From positions 1 to 21,827 of the forward strand of contig VSMX01000020.1 in NCBI GenBank assembly GCA_009773975.1: a DNA stretch of 21,827 nt, in the 5' to 3' direction. The position numbers and the translations under genes were made by a program. The notes below the pieces were generated by a model. The model saw nothing but the letters and a program-made list of their open reading frames with translations, made no database searches and was not told the DNA's origin. Source of the stretch: Desulfovibrio sp. Its GTDB lineage: Bacteria > Desulfobacterota > Desulfovibrionia > Desulfovibrionales > Desulfovibrionaceae. This document shows, piece after piece, positions 1 through 8,421 of the stretch (within the stretch, counting starts at the first letter, position 1; each line of letters begins with the position of its first letter).

Positions 1-1837
1 TGTCAAAATTGAGCCTGGGGCGGAAAACTTCCTTGCCGTGGCCGGGCAATCTGGACTTCATGCCTTTTGTGTGGCACACACCGCATTGCCTGCAGGGGCC
101 GTAACGGCAGTCAGCCGTAGTTTTGGCCCGCAGGGCGCGTCCGCGTTCGCGCAATAAAAATTCTTCCGAAACCCCCCCTTCCAGATGGCTCCAGGGCAAA
201 ACAGATCCCGGCTCCCTGGCCGCAATCAGGTCTTCCGCCCTTATGCCGCATTCGGCCAGCGCTTCCCGCCAGGGGGCAATGTCGAAATGCTCCATCCAGG
301 CGCAAAAAATCGCTCCCTTGCGCCAGGCTTTTTCCACAACATCCGCCATATCGCGGCCCGCGCGCGAAAGCAGCCCCTCAAGATGGCTCATGGCCGGCTC
401 ATGCCAGTGAACCTTCAGGCCCTTGCAGGTTTTGGCCAGGGTGCGCACATAATTTATGCGCCGCTGCATTTCATCAACGCCAATCTGCCCCTCCCACTGG
501 AAAGGCGTGAAAGGCTTGGGCACAAAGGGCGAAAGCGCAGCCGTTACCGCCATTTTGGGCGCGCCGGGGCCGCCGGCCTCGCGCACCTTGCGGCATAAAT
601 CCACTATTGCCGCCAAATCTTCGTCTGTTTCGGTGGGCAGGCCGATCATTAAGTAGAGCTTTACATTGCGCCAGCCGTACGCCAGCAAACCTTGTACATG
701 ACGAATCAGTTCTTCCTCATTGACGCCCTTGTTGATTACATCCCGCAGCCGCTGGCTGCCGGCCTCCGGCGCAATGGTGCAGCCTGTGCGCCGCAGCCGG
801 GCCATACTGGCCAGAATTTCATTATCAACGGAGCCAACGCGCAGGGATGGCAGGGAAAGGCTGATCTGTTCCCTCGCGCAGCGGTCCAGCGTTTTCTCAT
901 AAAGCGCGCCCAGAGCGGAAAAATCCCCGGTACTCAGGGACAGGAACGAAGTTTCCTCAAAGCCCGTCCGGTCAAGACATTCATCAAGAATACGCGCCAG
1001 GTTATCGACAGACCTTTCCCTTACGGGCCTGTAAACCATGCCCGCATGGCAAAAACGGCAGCCGCGGCTGCAGCCGCGGGCTATTTCCAGGGCAAGACGC
1101 TCATGCACAGCCCCGACAGGCACAACCTGCCGCGTGGGGTAGGGAACCTTGTCCAGATCTTCCACAACCCGCCGCCCGGGCCTGGCGTGCCAGGCAAAAC
1201 GCGGCTCAAGGCCGTTTTTGCCCTCCATAAAAAACGAGGGCACATAAATCCCCGGCAGGCGCGCGGCGCGCTGCAAAAACTCGTCGCGCCCAAGCCCTTC
1301 CCCCAGGCATTTTTCCAGAACTTCCAGAACTTCCGGCAGGCTTTCCTCGCCGTCGCCAAGGCACATCAGGTCCGCAAAAGGCGCCAGGGCCTCGGCTCCC
1401 AGCGCCGCGCCGCCGCCAATGACAATCACGGGGCAGCTTGCCAGATCTTGCGGCCTGTCTTTCTGGCGCAGGGGGATTTGCCCCATATCCAGCATGTAAA
1501 GCACATTCGTGAAGGAAAGCTCGTTCGTAACCGCAAAGCCAACGGCCTGAACCCTGCCTAGCGGCGTGTCGCTTTCCAGGGTGCAGAGCGGCAGGCCGCG
1601 CTTGCGCAAAAGCGCGGCCGCGTCCACATCGGGCGCGAAAACCCTTTCGGCCTGCCAGCCCTCGCGCTCATTCACAATTCCGTACAGGATCTTGTGCCCG
1701 AGATAGGACATGCCAACTTCGTACTTGTCCGGAAATGCCAGGGCAATACGCAGCGTGGGACTTTCCTTGACGCAAATACCGTCCTCCATGCCCGCATACC
1801 GGGCCGGACCCTGCAAAAGGGGCAATAACTCCCGCAT
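1..1837 (-). CDS. B12-binding-like/radical SAM protein, TIGR03960-type (3' end outside window)
   Basis: The reading frame runs open from an ATG at 1837 to the window edge (612 codons, no stop). An N-terminal Rossmann/B12-binding-like part (about residues 1-240) precedes a radical SAM core with the canonical CxxxCxxC cluster motif at C256, C260 and C263 (RGCSRGCRFCHAG). This should bind a [4Fe-4S] cluster and S-adenosylmethionine. A second cysteine group lies near the visible end (C577, C582, C585, C588; RYGPCRQCGVC). This layout matches the uncharacterised family TIGR03960, often fused to a DUF2344/TIGR03936 domain that would lie outside the window. The exact reaction is unknown. The start lies 32 bp after the trpA stop with no hairpin between, so read-through from the trp operon is plausible. 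The Shine-Dalgarno is weak (GAAG close to the ATG). Family assignment is from memory of motifs, not from a search. Confidence 0.85.
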   Translation of the reverse strand, partial: MRELLPLLQGPARYAGMEDGICVKESPTLRIALAFPDKYEVGMSYLGHKILYGIVNEREGWQAERVFAPDVDAAALLRKRGLPLCTLESDTPLGRVQAVGFAVTNELSFTNVLYMLDMGQIPLRQKDRPQDLASCPVIVIGGGAALGAEALAPFADLMCLGDGEESLPEVLEVLEKCLGEGLGRDEFLQRAARLPGIYVPSFFMEGKNGLEPRFAWHARPGRRVVEDLDKVPYPTRQVVPVGAVHERLALEIARGCSRGCRFCHAGMVYRPVRERSVDNLARILDECLDRTGFEETSFLSLSTGDFSALGALYEKTLDRCAREQISLSLPSLRVGSVDNEILASMARLRRTGCTIAPEAGSQRLRDVINKGVNEEELIRHVQGLLAYGWRNVKLYLMIGLPTETDEDLAAIVDLCRKVREAGGPGAPKMAVTAALSPFVPKPFTPFQWEGQIGVDEMQRRINYVRTLAKTCKGLKVHWHEPAMSHLEGLLSRAGRDMADVVEKAWRKGAIFCAWMEHFDIAPWREALAECGIRAEDLIAAREPGSVLPWSHLEGGVSEEFLLRERGRALRAKTTADCRYGPCRQCGVCHTKGMKSRLPGHGKEVFRPRLNFD

Positions 1838-1869
1838 TCTTCAACTCTGGATATTGTTTTATACTTTTT

Positions 1870-2631
1870 TTACAGCCATTTGGCGATAAATTCGCCGGCC
1901 TTGCGCCCGCTGTCAAGGTGGGTGAGCAGGGCCGAGCCGAACACCGCCGCATCGGGCATGGCCCGCGGCGAAAGCCCGGCAAGCTGCGCCGGCTCCCTGA
2001 GCCCGAAGCCCAGGGCCACGGGCACGGCGAACTTCTGCCTGGCAAGCTCAATGGTATCCGCAATTTGCGGCGGCAAACCCTGCCTTGCGCCAGTCGTGCC
2101 CATCACCGAGACAACATATACATAACCCCTGGCGGATTTTGCGTAAAGCTCCATCCTTTCGGGCGGCGTATTGGGGCCAACCAGCGGAATCAGCGCCATG
2201 CCCGCACCTTCCAGCGCTTTCCTGAAAGGTTCCGCTTCCTCGTATGGCAAATCCGGAATAATGAAACCGGCCACGCCTGCCTTTTTGGCGTCATGCGCCA
2301 GCTTTGACAGGCCATATTGCAAAAAGGGATTGTAATAGCCCATCAGCACAATGCCGGCATAAAACTTGCGCCCTGCAAGCTCGTCAAGCAGCTTTTCCAG
2401 CTCAAAGCCCCTGGACAGCACACGCCTCGAGGCCTCTTCCACAACAGGGCCGTCCGCGACCGGATCGGAAAAAGGAACGCCGATTTCAATCACATCCGCG
2501 CCATTTGCATCAAGATCCCCAACCGCTTCCCAGAATTTTTCCTCATCCGGGAAGTTGGCCGTTAAAAATGGAATGAGGGCCCTGCGTCCTTTGGCGTTGG
2601 CGGCGCGCACCTTTTCTTCCAGAATATGCAT
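1870..2631 (-). CDS. trpA: tryptophan synthase alpha subunit
   Basis: TrpA cleaves indole-3-glycerol phosphate to indole and glyceraldehyde 3-phosphate and channels indole to TrpB in the alpha2beta2 complex (cytoplasm). The catalytic pair is visible as E49 and D60 in VIEIGVPFSDPVADGP when counting from the ATG at 2631, the same numbers as in the E. coli enzyme. This supports that start over an in-frame upstream codon at 2652. The chosen ATG has a good Shine-Dalgarno (GGAGG about 9 nt upstream, inside the end of trpB), and one base separates it from the trpB stop, so translation is probably coupled. The length of 253 residues is slightly short but complete: the phosphate-binding GFGLREP and the C-terminal FGSALL region are present. 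It is the last trp gene of the operon. Confidence 0.97.
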   Translation of the reverse strand: MHILEEKVRAANAKGRRALIPFLTANFPDEEKFWEAVGDLDANGADVIEIGVPFSDPVADGPVVEEASRRVLSRGFELEKLLDELAGRKFYAGIVLMGYYNPFLQYGLSKLAHDAKKAGVAGFIIPDLPYEEAEPFRKALEGAGMALIPLVGPNTPPERMELYAKSARGYVYVVSVMGTTGARQGLPPQIADTIELARQKFAVPVALGFGLREPAQLAGLSPRAMPDAAVFGSALLTHLDSGRKAGEFIAKWL

Positions 2632-2632
2632 T

Positions 2633-3808
2633 TCAGTTTTCCTCCAGCGCATTGTTGATTATGTCCATATCCTTGTCGCCCCTGCCCGACAAATTGACCA
2701 CAACATCACTGCCCTTTGCGAAACTGCCGGGATTTTGCAAAACCCAGGCGAGGGCGTGCGAGGATTCAAGCGCCGGCAAAATGCCTTCCGCCCTGCACAG
2801 CTTTTGCAACGCGGCCAGGGCGTCCGCATCCTTTATTTTATGATATTCAGCCCGGCCTGTCTTGTTTAGCCAGGCATGTTCCGGCCCGACGCCCGGATAA
2901 TCCAGGCCCGCGGAAATCGAATGCGAAGGCTCGATCTGGCCTGTCTTGTCCTGCAAAAGCATGGAATGGCAGCCATGCAGCACGCCTGGGCGCCCGGTCG
3001 TTATGGATGCCGAACTGTAACAGCCCGGTTCTCCTGTTCCCGCTGCCTCCACGCCGATAATGCGCACGCCTTCCTCATTAATAAATGGGTGGAACATGCC
3101 GATCGCGTTCGAGCCGCCGCCAACACAGGCCACAACAGCATCGGGGAGCCTGTTCTTTTTCTCGTACATTGCGGCCTTTGTTTCCTTGCCGATCACGCTC
3201 TGGAATATTCTGACCAGGGTGGGGAAAGGATGCGGCCCGGCGGCAGTGCCAAAGCAGTAATGCGTTGTTTCATGGCTGGATATCCAGGCCCGCAGGGTTT
3301 CGTTGATCGCATCCTTGAGCGTGGCCGTGCCGGATGCCACGGAATGCACCTCCGCCCCCAGAAGGCGCATGCGCCGCACATTGGAAGACTGCCTGGCCAC
3401 GTCCTCCGCGCCCATGTAAATCACGCAATTGAGGCCCAGGCGCGCGGCCGTGGCCGCCGTCGCGACGCCGTGCTGGCCCGCGCCTGTTTCCGCAATCAGG
3501 GTTGTCTTGCCCATGCGTTTTGCCAGCAGTCCCTGGCCAAGCGTGTTATTGACCTTGTGCGCGCCGGTGTGCAAAAGATCCTCGCGTTTGAGCCAGAGAT
3601 TGAAGCCAAGCTCTTGCGAAAGCGTCGGGCAATGCGTTAATGGCGTTTCCCGGCCTGCGTAATTGCGCAGAAGATCGTTCAATTCATCCTGAAATTCCCG
3701 CGTGGGCAGGATTTCCTCCATCGCTTTTTCAACCTCCAGAAGCGGCGGCATCAGAAGCTCGGGCACAAATTGCCCGCCAAAGTCTCCAAAATAACCTTTC
3801 ATGTCCAT
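2633..3808 (-). CDS. trpB: tryptophan synthase beta subunit
   Basis: TrpB condenses indole with L-serine using pyridoxal phosphate, the last step of Trp synthesis. The PLP lysine is K85 in the motif HKVNN, and the cofactor phosphate loop is GGGSNA. The N-terminal YFGDFGGQFVPE and the GAGQHG and SAGLDYPGVGPEH segments are typical of the TrpB1 type. The length of 391 residues is normal. Two starts are possible. ATG 3808 has almost no spacer to its GGGG. ATG 3802 (MKGYFGDF) has CGGGG six bases upstream and may be the true start. The gene begins 6 bp after the trpF stop, and trpA begins one base after its own stop. Confidence 0.97.
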   Translation of the reverse strand: MDMKGYFGDFGGQFVPELLMPPLLEVEKAMEEILPTREFQDELNDLLRNYAGRETPLTHCPTLSQELGFNLWLKREDLLHTGAHKVNNTLGQGLLAKRMGKTTLIAETGAGQHGVATAATAARLGLNCVIYMGAEDVARQSSNVRRMRLLGAEVHSVASGTATLKDAINETLRAWISSHETTHYCFGTAAGPHPFPTLVRIFQSVIGKETKAAMYEKKNRLPDAVVACVGGGSNAIGMFHPFINEEGVRIIGVEAAGTGEPGCYSSASITTGRPGVLHGCHSMLLQDKTGQIEPSHSISAGLDYPGVGPEHAWLNKTGRAEYHKIKDADALAALQKLCRAEGILPALESSHALAWVLQNPGSFAKGSDVVVNLSGRGDKDMDIINNALEEN

Positions 3809-3814
3809 CCCCGA

Positions 3815-4444
3815 TTAATGTTGAAAATCCGTTTCAATATTCCGCGCAATGCGCGCGCATTCAGCCATTTTGGCGGCGTTTTTCACCCCGGGCGCGTCTT
3901 CCACGCCCGAATTCAGGTCCAGGCCAGCCGGCGCGCAGCGGGCCAGGGCCAGCCGGATATTGTCAGTATTCAGGCCGCCGGCCAGAAAATACGGGCGCGG
4001 CAATTCAAGGCCGGCCAGCGAGGCCAAATCCGTCGCCTTGCCGTGGCCGCCGCCCGCCTTGCCGGAATCCAGCAAAAAATATTGGCAATATGGCGCAAAT
4101 TTTTCCGCATCCACAAGTATCTGGCCAATTTGTCCATATCTTGCCGGCCAGAGTGCCCGAATAATATTTGGGCCGATTGCCTTCGCGCAGGCAATATCCT
4201 GATCGCCATGCAGCTGGGCAAAATCAAGCCGCGCCTTTTGCATTGTTTCAATGATTTCGGCCGCGTCCTGCTTCACGAAAACGCCAACCCGGGACGCATT
4301 GCCAGTTGCGATATTGGCCGCGCTTTCCGGCCCGATATAACGCGGGCTTTTCGGATGAAAGATAAAGCCGCAAAAATCCGCGCCCAGCCGCTGTGCTACA
4401 TCCGCGTCTTGTTGTCGTGTTATTCCACAAAATTTGATTAGCAT
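3815..4444 (-). CDS. trpF: phosphoribosylanthranilate isomerase
   Basis: TrpF performs the Amadori rearrangement of N-(5'-phosphoribosyl)anthranilate to CdRP. The expected general base C6 lies in KFCGIT and the general acid D126 in LLDSGKAGGGHGK. The phosphate-binding segments LAGGLNTDNI and LDLNSGVED are present. The 209-residue length fits a stand-alone (beta/alpha)8 TrpF rather than a TrpC-TrpF fusion. The ATG at 4444 has a modest AAGGG about 9 nt upstream. It follows trpC after an unusual 118-bp gap holding a multi-hairpin repeat, so its expression might be uncoupled from trpC to some degree. Confidence 0.95.
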   Translation of the reverse strand: MLIKFCGITRQQDADVAQRLGADFCGFIFHPKSPRYIGPESAANIATGNASRVGVFVKQDAAEIIETMQKARLDFAQLHGDQDIACAKAIGPNIIRALWPARYGQIGQILVDAEKFAPYCQYFLLDSGKAGGGHGKATDLASLAGLELPRPYFLAGGLNTDNIRLALARCAPAGLDLNSGVEDAPGVKNAAKMAECARIARNIETDFQH

Positions 4445-4562
4445 TTTGGGGAGCCCTTATTTTCTTTAGCGAGCGCGACAGCGCGAAGCGTTAATGGGGG
4501 TTCGGGGGCCCGTGGCCCCCGAGCGGGGCGCGGGGCGGCAGCCCCGATTAAAAATCTTTCCT
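4445..4562. repeat. REP-like GC-rich multi-hairpin element between trpC and trpF
   Basis: This intercistronic gap is far longer than any other in the trp operon. It contains three perfect short inverted repeats: CGCG-ACAG-CGCG at 4474-4485, CGGGGGCC-CGT-GGCCCCCG at 4503-4521, and CGGGGC-GGCA-GCCCCG at 4531-4546. The last two are bracketed by an inverted TTAAT (4491-4495) and ATTAA (4547-4551). The composition (runs of G and C) differs from flanking coding DNA. It resembles dispersed extragenic palindromic repeats, but only one copy is visible here, so its repeat nature is inferred. It has no U-run typical of an intrinsic terminator and could act in mRNA processing or stability. Confidence 0.6.
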
Positions 4563-5324
4563 TCATTCACGCCCAAGCAACTCCCTTAATGCCGCGCCGG
4601 GCTTGCCGCCGCGCATCAGGGCTGTGCCAATGAGCACGGCATCAAAGCCGGCCCTGGCGGCTGCGGTGAGGTGTTCGTTCGTCTCAATGCCGCTGGCTGC
4701 AATCCAGGCCTCGCCTGGCAATTTGCCGCAATCGCCAATGACGGCCAGCGCGGCCGCCCGGTCAACCTGCAATTTTTGCAGATCGCGGGCATTGACCTGG
4801 AGTATTTTGGCGCCGCTTTGCCTGGCAATTTCGACTTCCCTGGCGTCAAACACCTCCACAACCGCGTCCATGCCGAAAGATTCGGCGCATTTTCGCAAAT
4901 CGCGCAAAACGGCCGCGTCCGGCGTCTGGCGCACGATAAGCAACAGGGCGGAAGCCGGGCTTGCGGCCGTGGCCCGCACCTGGATCTCATCAAAAATGAA
5001 GTCTTTGCGCAGAATGGGCAGGCCGGTTGAGGCCGCGCGGCCGATAAATTCCATTTTGCCCCCGAACCAGTCCGTTTCCGTAAGAATTGAAAGCGCGGCA
5101 GCTCCGGCAGCCGCGTACTGGGCGCAGGCTTCGTCAACATCCACGCTTTCGCAGATCAGGCCCCGGGAAGGGGAGGCGCCCTTGTATTCGGCAATAACGG
5201 CAATGCCTGTTCTTTGCAGGGCGGACTGAAAATCCGGTCGGCTGCCGGCAAATGGCGCGGGCACGCCGTTTTGCCTGAGGTTCGCGATTTCGGGCTCCTT
5301 GGCCTTGCGGAAATTCTCAAGCAT
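4563..5324 (-). CDS. trpC: indole-3-glycerol-phosphate synthase
   Basis: TrpC closes the indole ring: CdRP to indole-3-glycerol phosphate plus CO2 and water. The expected lysines are present as K48 in IAEYKGASPSRG and K107 in LRKDFIFDEIQ. The VVEVFDARE strand and the phosphate-binding SGIETNEHL and LIGTALMRG segments follow. The usual INNRNL motif reads VNARDL, a mild variant. The chosen ATG at 5324 gives 253 residues and has AAGGTG seven bases upstream. An in-frame TTG at 5330 is a less likely start. The gene overlaps the 3' end of trpGD by 8 bp, which suggests translational coupling. It is a single-domain enzyme, not fused to TrpF. Confidence 0.95.
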   Translation of the reverse strand: MLENFRKAKEPEIANLRQNGVPAPFAGSRPDFQSALQRTGIAVIAEYKGASPSRGLICESVDVDEACAQYAAAGAAALSILTETDWFGGKMEFIGRAASTGLPILRKDFIFDEIQVRATAASPASALLLIVRQTPDAAVLRDLRKCAESFGMDAVVEVFDAREVEIARQSGAKILQVNARDLQKLQVDRAAALAVIGDCGKLPGEAWIAASGIETNEHLTAAARAGFDAVLIGTALMRGGKPGAALRELLGRE

Positions 5325-6900
5325 TTTCAATCACCTTTTGGCCCGCGCCATCCAGCACGGCCTGGCGCGCCAGTTCCATGGCCCTGTCCATTTCCATGCC
5401 TTCTTCAAGCAGGAATATGCCCATGCCCACGTTAAGGGTCAGCATGTCGAGCATTGGAGCGGGCCCCTGGCCCCTGAGCAGGGACTTGAGCACGGCTATT
5501 GCCGCTTCCCGGCTATGAACGGCAAGGTCTTCCTGAGTGCAGGGCTTGATGCCGTAGCGGGCCGGGTCAAGCGTAAAGTTGCTGATTTCGCCTTTCTGGA
5601 CGAGCGCGCAATTGGCGGGACCGATGGGGGTTATTTCGTCATAGCCGCCTGCGCCGCAGATTACGCAGGCCCGATAGATGCCCGATTTCAGGAGAGTCTC
5701 GGCGGCCAGCACAATCATGTCATCGCGGGCCACGCCCATGAGCAAATGGCTGGGCTGGGCCGGATTGATCAGGGGGCCGAGCATGTTGAACAGAGTGCGG
5801 ATACCCATCTGGCGGCGCAGCGGGGCAATGTTCTTGAAGCCGGGATGGAAATGCGGCGCGAAAAGGAAGGCGAAATTGCGCTTTTTGAGCATTTCCGGCG
5901 CCTTGGCGGGATCTTTTTCCAGGACTATTCCGAGCCCTTCCAGGGCGTCGGCCGCGCCGCATTTTGAGGAAACCGCGCGATTGCCGTGCTTGACTACCTT
6001 GTAGCCCATGCCGGCCAGGATCAGGGCGGAGGCGGTGGAGCAATTGAAGGAATTGCGGCCGTCGCCGCCCGTGCCCACAATGTCGATGGAGGGCCTGGGA
6101 AGATTATCGACTTTCACCGCGCGTTTGAGGGCCGCCCTGGCGGCTTCCGCAAGCTCGACGGCGCTTTCGCCCTTGGCGCGCAGGCCCATCAGGAAAGCGG
6201 CGGCCTGGGCGTCGGCAAGTTTGCCGTCAAGGAGGGCGTCAAAGGCGCGGGCAGCGGCCGCTTGATCCAGATCTTCCCCGCGCGCCAGGGCCTCCAGAGC
6301 CTGGGGCATGCCGAAATCGTCTCCCGTTGCTGCCATCAGGCTTTCCGGAAAATTGCCCAGAAGGCGCAGGCCGTCCGGCGTCAGGACGGATTCGGGATGA
6401 AACTGCACGCCGGCCCAGGGGCGATCCTTGTAGCGAAGGGCCATGATTTCATTGTCGTCGCCACGGGCGGTAATTGTGAAAGGAGCGTCGGCCATGTTTT
6501 CCACGACCAGCGAATGGTAGCGGCCAACCTTGAGCGGATTGGGCAGCCCCGCGAAAAGGCCGCGTCCGTCATGCCTGATGGCCGATTGCTTGCCGTGCAT
6601 CACCTTTGGCCCGACATCAACCTTTGCGCCCCCAAAAAGCCCCAGCAGCTGGTGGCCGAGGCAAACGCCAAGAACAGGCACTTTGGGATCGACAAGCTCG
6701 AGAAATTGCGGACAAAGGCCGGCATTTGCCGGATGCCCGGGACCTGGCGAAATGCAGACCATTTCGAGATCCGGGCTTTTGGCAAGGTCAAGAATGGCCG
6801 GATCGTCATTTTTGAGCACAAGCGGATTCTTGCCCAGGGCCTGGAAAGCCTGGGCAAGATTATAGGTAAAGGAATCGTAGTTATCGATCAGCAGGAACAT
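5317..6900 (-). CDS. trpGD: bifunctional anthranilate synthase glutaminase / anthranilate phosphoribosyltransferase
   Basis: This is a single 527-residue protein joining two enzymes. Residues 1 to about 190 form the class I glutamine amidotransferase TrpG (LLIDNYDSFTYN at the N-terminus, nucleophile C80 in GVCLGHQ, H168 and E170 in QFHPESVL). It supplies ammonia to TrpE. Residues from about 195 form anthranilate phosphoribosyltransferase TrpD, with GTGGDG at 276-281 and the KHGNR and SSKCGAAD motifs that bind PRPP and anthranilate. The start at 6900 is preferred over the longer frame from 6969, because AAGGAG sits six bases upstream and MFLLIDNYDS is the normal TrpG N-terminus. It overlaps the trpE 3' end by 20 bp, which favours coupled, stoichiometric production of the TrpE-TrpG complex. 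The same fusion is known from enterobacteria. Confidence 0.96.
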   Translation of the reverse strand: MFLLIDNYDSFTYNLAQAFQALGKNPLVLKNDDPAILDLAKSPDLEMVCISPGPGHPANAGLCPQFLELVDPKVPVLGVCLGHQLLGLFGGAKVDVGPKVMHGKQSAIRHDGRGLFAGLPNPLKVGRYHSLVVENMADAPFTITARGDDNEIMALRYKDRPWAGVQFHPESVLTPDGLRLLGNFPESLMAATGDDFGMPQALEALARGEDLDQAAAARAFDALLDGKLADAQAAAFLMGLRAKGESAVELAEAARAALKRAVKVDNLPRPSIDIVGTGGDGRNSFNCSTASALILAGMGYKVVKHGNRAVSSKCGAADALEGLGIVLEKDPAKAPEMLKKRNFAFLFAPHFHPGFKNIAPLRRQMGIRTLFNMLGPLINPAQPSHLLMGVARDDMIVLAAETLLKSGIYRACVICGAGGYDEITPIGPANCALVQKGEISNFTLDPARYGIKPCTQEDLAVHSREAAIAVLKSLLRGQGPAPMLDMLTLNVGMGIFLLEEGMEMDRAMELARQAVLDGAGQKVIENA

Positions 6901-8299
6901 AATCATCTCCTTCCGCCTGCAGGGCAAGACGCATGATGGCCGATTTGTTGCACACTTCCCTCCATTCAAGATCGGGATCGGAATCGTGGACTATGCCGCC
7001 GCCCGCCTGCCAGTAAAGCCGCCCGTCTTCCACCCACATGCTGCGGATGGTGATGCCCATATCAAGGTTGACGCTGTTTTTGCCGAGGCCAATCCAGCCT
7101 ATGCAGCCGGCGTATGGGCCGCGGGGGATGCCTTCGAGTTCGCGGATTATCCGCATGGCGCGGATTTTGGGCGCGCCGGAAACCGTGCCCGCCGGGAAGG
7201 CGGCGGCAAGCACGTCCAGGGCGTCGCGGCCGTCATCAAGATTTGCGCTGACGCTGCTTGTGAGGTGCATGACGTGGGAGAAGCGCTCGACTTCCATATA
7301 GCGGTCAACGCGCACGGAGCCGGCCTTTGCCACGCGCCCCAGATCGTTGCGGCCCAGATCGACAAGCATGACGTGTTCGGCCTGTTCCTTGGGGTCGGCC
7401 AGGAGCTCTTCCGCCAGGGCCTTGTCTTCTGCCTCGTCACGGCCGCGCCGCCGCGTTCCGGCAATAGGGGCGAGGGCAAGGCGGTTTTCGGAGCAGCGAA
7501 CCATGACTTCCGGGGAGGATCCAAAAATGGTGAGGCCGGGAAAACGCATGAAAAACATATAGGGGGAGGCATTGAAACGGCGCATGCGCCTGTAAAGCGT
7601 AAAGGCGTCGCCGTCAAACGGCATGGAAAAACGGCAGGATGGCACAACCTGGATGGCTTCGCCCTTGCGCAGCATTTCGCGGATTGCGGCGACATTGCGC
7701 TTGTAGCCGTCTTCCCCTGGCTCGCACCGGACTTCCGGATTGGCGGAAATATTGGCCTTGTCGGGGGCCGGTTTTGGATTTTTCTGGCCGCCCAGGGAAA
7801 GTTCGATCAGGCGGTTATAGAGATGGTCGAAAACCAGCACGGTATTGGGCAGGGCCAGCTGGCAGCGGGCTTCGTCCTGCGGCATGATGTCGGCAAGGAC
7901 AGGGTTGAACAGGCTGGCCATGCCGAAACCGAGCCAGCCATAGAGGGCGCGGGTAATTGGCGGCAGATCGGCGATTTTTTCATCTGCGATAATTTCCAGG
8001 GAGTTCATCAGGCTGCGCAGGCCGTCCAGAAAAGGCTGCCCCGCAAATTGGGTCAGGGGCTTGAGGCGCTCGTCCATGATTTCGAGGTCAAGCCTGCCCT
8101 GCCTGCAGCTTATCAGCATGGCTATGTCGCAGGCCAGAAGGCTGTAGCGGCCCCAGCGTCCGTCAACTTCCGCGCTTTCCAGCAAAATTCCATTGCCATC
8201 GCCCACGCGGCTGATAAAAACGCTGATCGGTGTTTCGGTATCGGCTGGCAGATAGCGCGCATGCTGGCTTATCCGAACTAGTGGTTTTCTTTCGTCCAT
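6881..8299 (-). CDS. trpE: anthranilate synthase component I
   Basis: TrpE converts chorismate and ammonia (or glutamine via the TrpG domain) to anthranilate and pyruvate, the committed step. The chorismate-binding C-terminal domain shows PIAGTRRRG, DLGRNDLGRV, TVSGAPKIRAM and the final WQAGGGIVHDSDP region. The N-terminal LLESAE at residues 39-44 is the known tryptophan feedback-binding motif, so allosteric inhibition by Trp is expected. Length is 472 residues. The ATG at 8299 has GGAG about 6 nt upstream. It is the first structural gene of the operon, preceded by the attenuator leader. The C-terminus overlaps the start of trpGD. Confidence 0.97.
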   Translation of the reverse strand: MDERKPLVRISQHARYLPADTETPISVFISRVGDGNGILLESAEVDGRWGRYSLLACDIAMLISCRQGRLDLEIMDERLKPLTQFAGQPFLDGLRSLMNSLEIIADEKIADLPPITRALYGWLGFGMASLFNPVLADIMPQDEARCQLALPNTVLVFDHLYNRLIELSLGGQKNPKPAPDKANISANPEVRCEPGEDGYKRNVAAIREMLRKGEAIQVVPSCRFSMPFDGDAFTLYRRMRRFNASPYMFFMRFPGLTIFGSSPEVMVRCSENRLALAPIAGTRRRGRDEAEDKALAEELLADPKEQAEHVMLVDLGRNDLGRVAKAGSVRVDRYMEVERFSHVMHLTSSVSANLDDGRDALDVLAAAFPAGTVSGAPKIRAMRIIRELEGIPRGPYAGCIGWIGLGKNSVNLDMGITIRSMWVEDGRLYWQAGGGIVHDSDPDLEWREVCNKSAIMRLALQAEGDDYVPADR

Positions 8300-8393
8300 G
8301 TTTGCTCCGGGGTATGCTGCTTGCTTGTTGAGTTATAAAAAGTTTTCCAACCTGTTTTTGCTTTTTGTAATCTGGCTGGGCGGGAACAAGGCC

Positions 8394-8421
8394 AAAAAAA
8401 ACCGCCTCCCAGGGGAGGCGG
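8394..8421 (-). terminator. trp attenuator terminator hairpin
   Basis: Read on the minus strand, an 8-bp perfect GC-rich stem (CCGCCTCC / GGAGGCGG, tetraloop) is followed at once by eight T residues. This is a classic intrinsic terminator. It lies between the leader peptide stop (8453) and the trpE start (8299), so it would cut transcription before the structural genes when it forms. Confidence 0.88.

Noticed and set aside
692..1561. Plus-strand open frame (289 codons) at the left end
   Set aside because: The minus strand here encodes an uninterrupted radical SAM protein with a canonical CxxxCxxC motif. The plus frame is a shadow.
4503..4546. GC-rich hairpins between trpC and trpF as an intrinsic terminator
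   Set aside because: No T-run follows either hairpin on the minus strand, and terminating there would cut off trpF, trpB and trpA.
5986..6936. Long plus-strand open frame (316 codons) opposite trpGD
   Set aside because: It lies entirely antisense to a well-supported bifunctional enzyme, has no motif and no convincing initiation signal.
6986..8281. Long plus-strand open frame (431 codons) opposite trpE
   Set aside because: It is antisense to trpE, whose protein has all family motifs. The translated antisense product has no recognisable domain, and such shadow frames are common in GC-rich genes.
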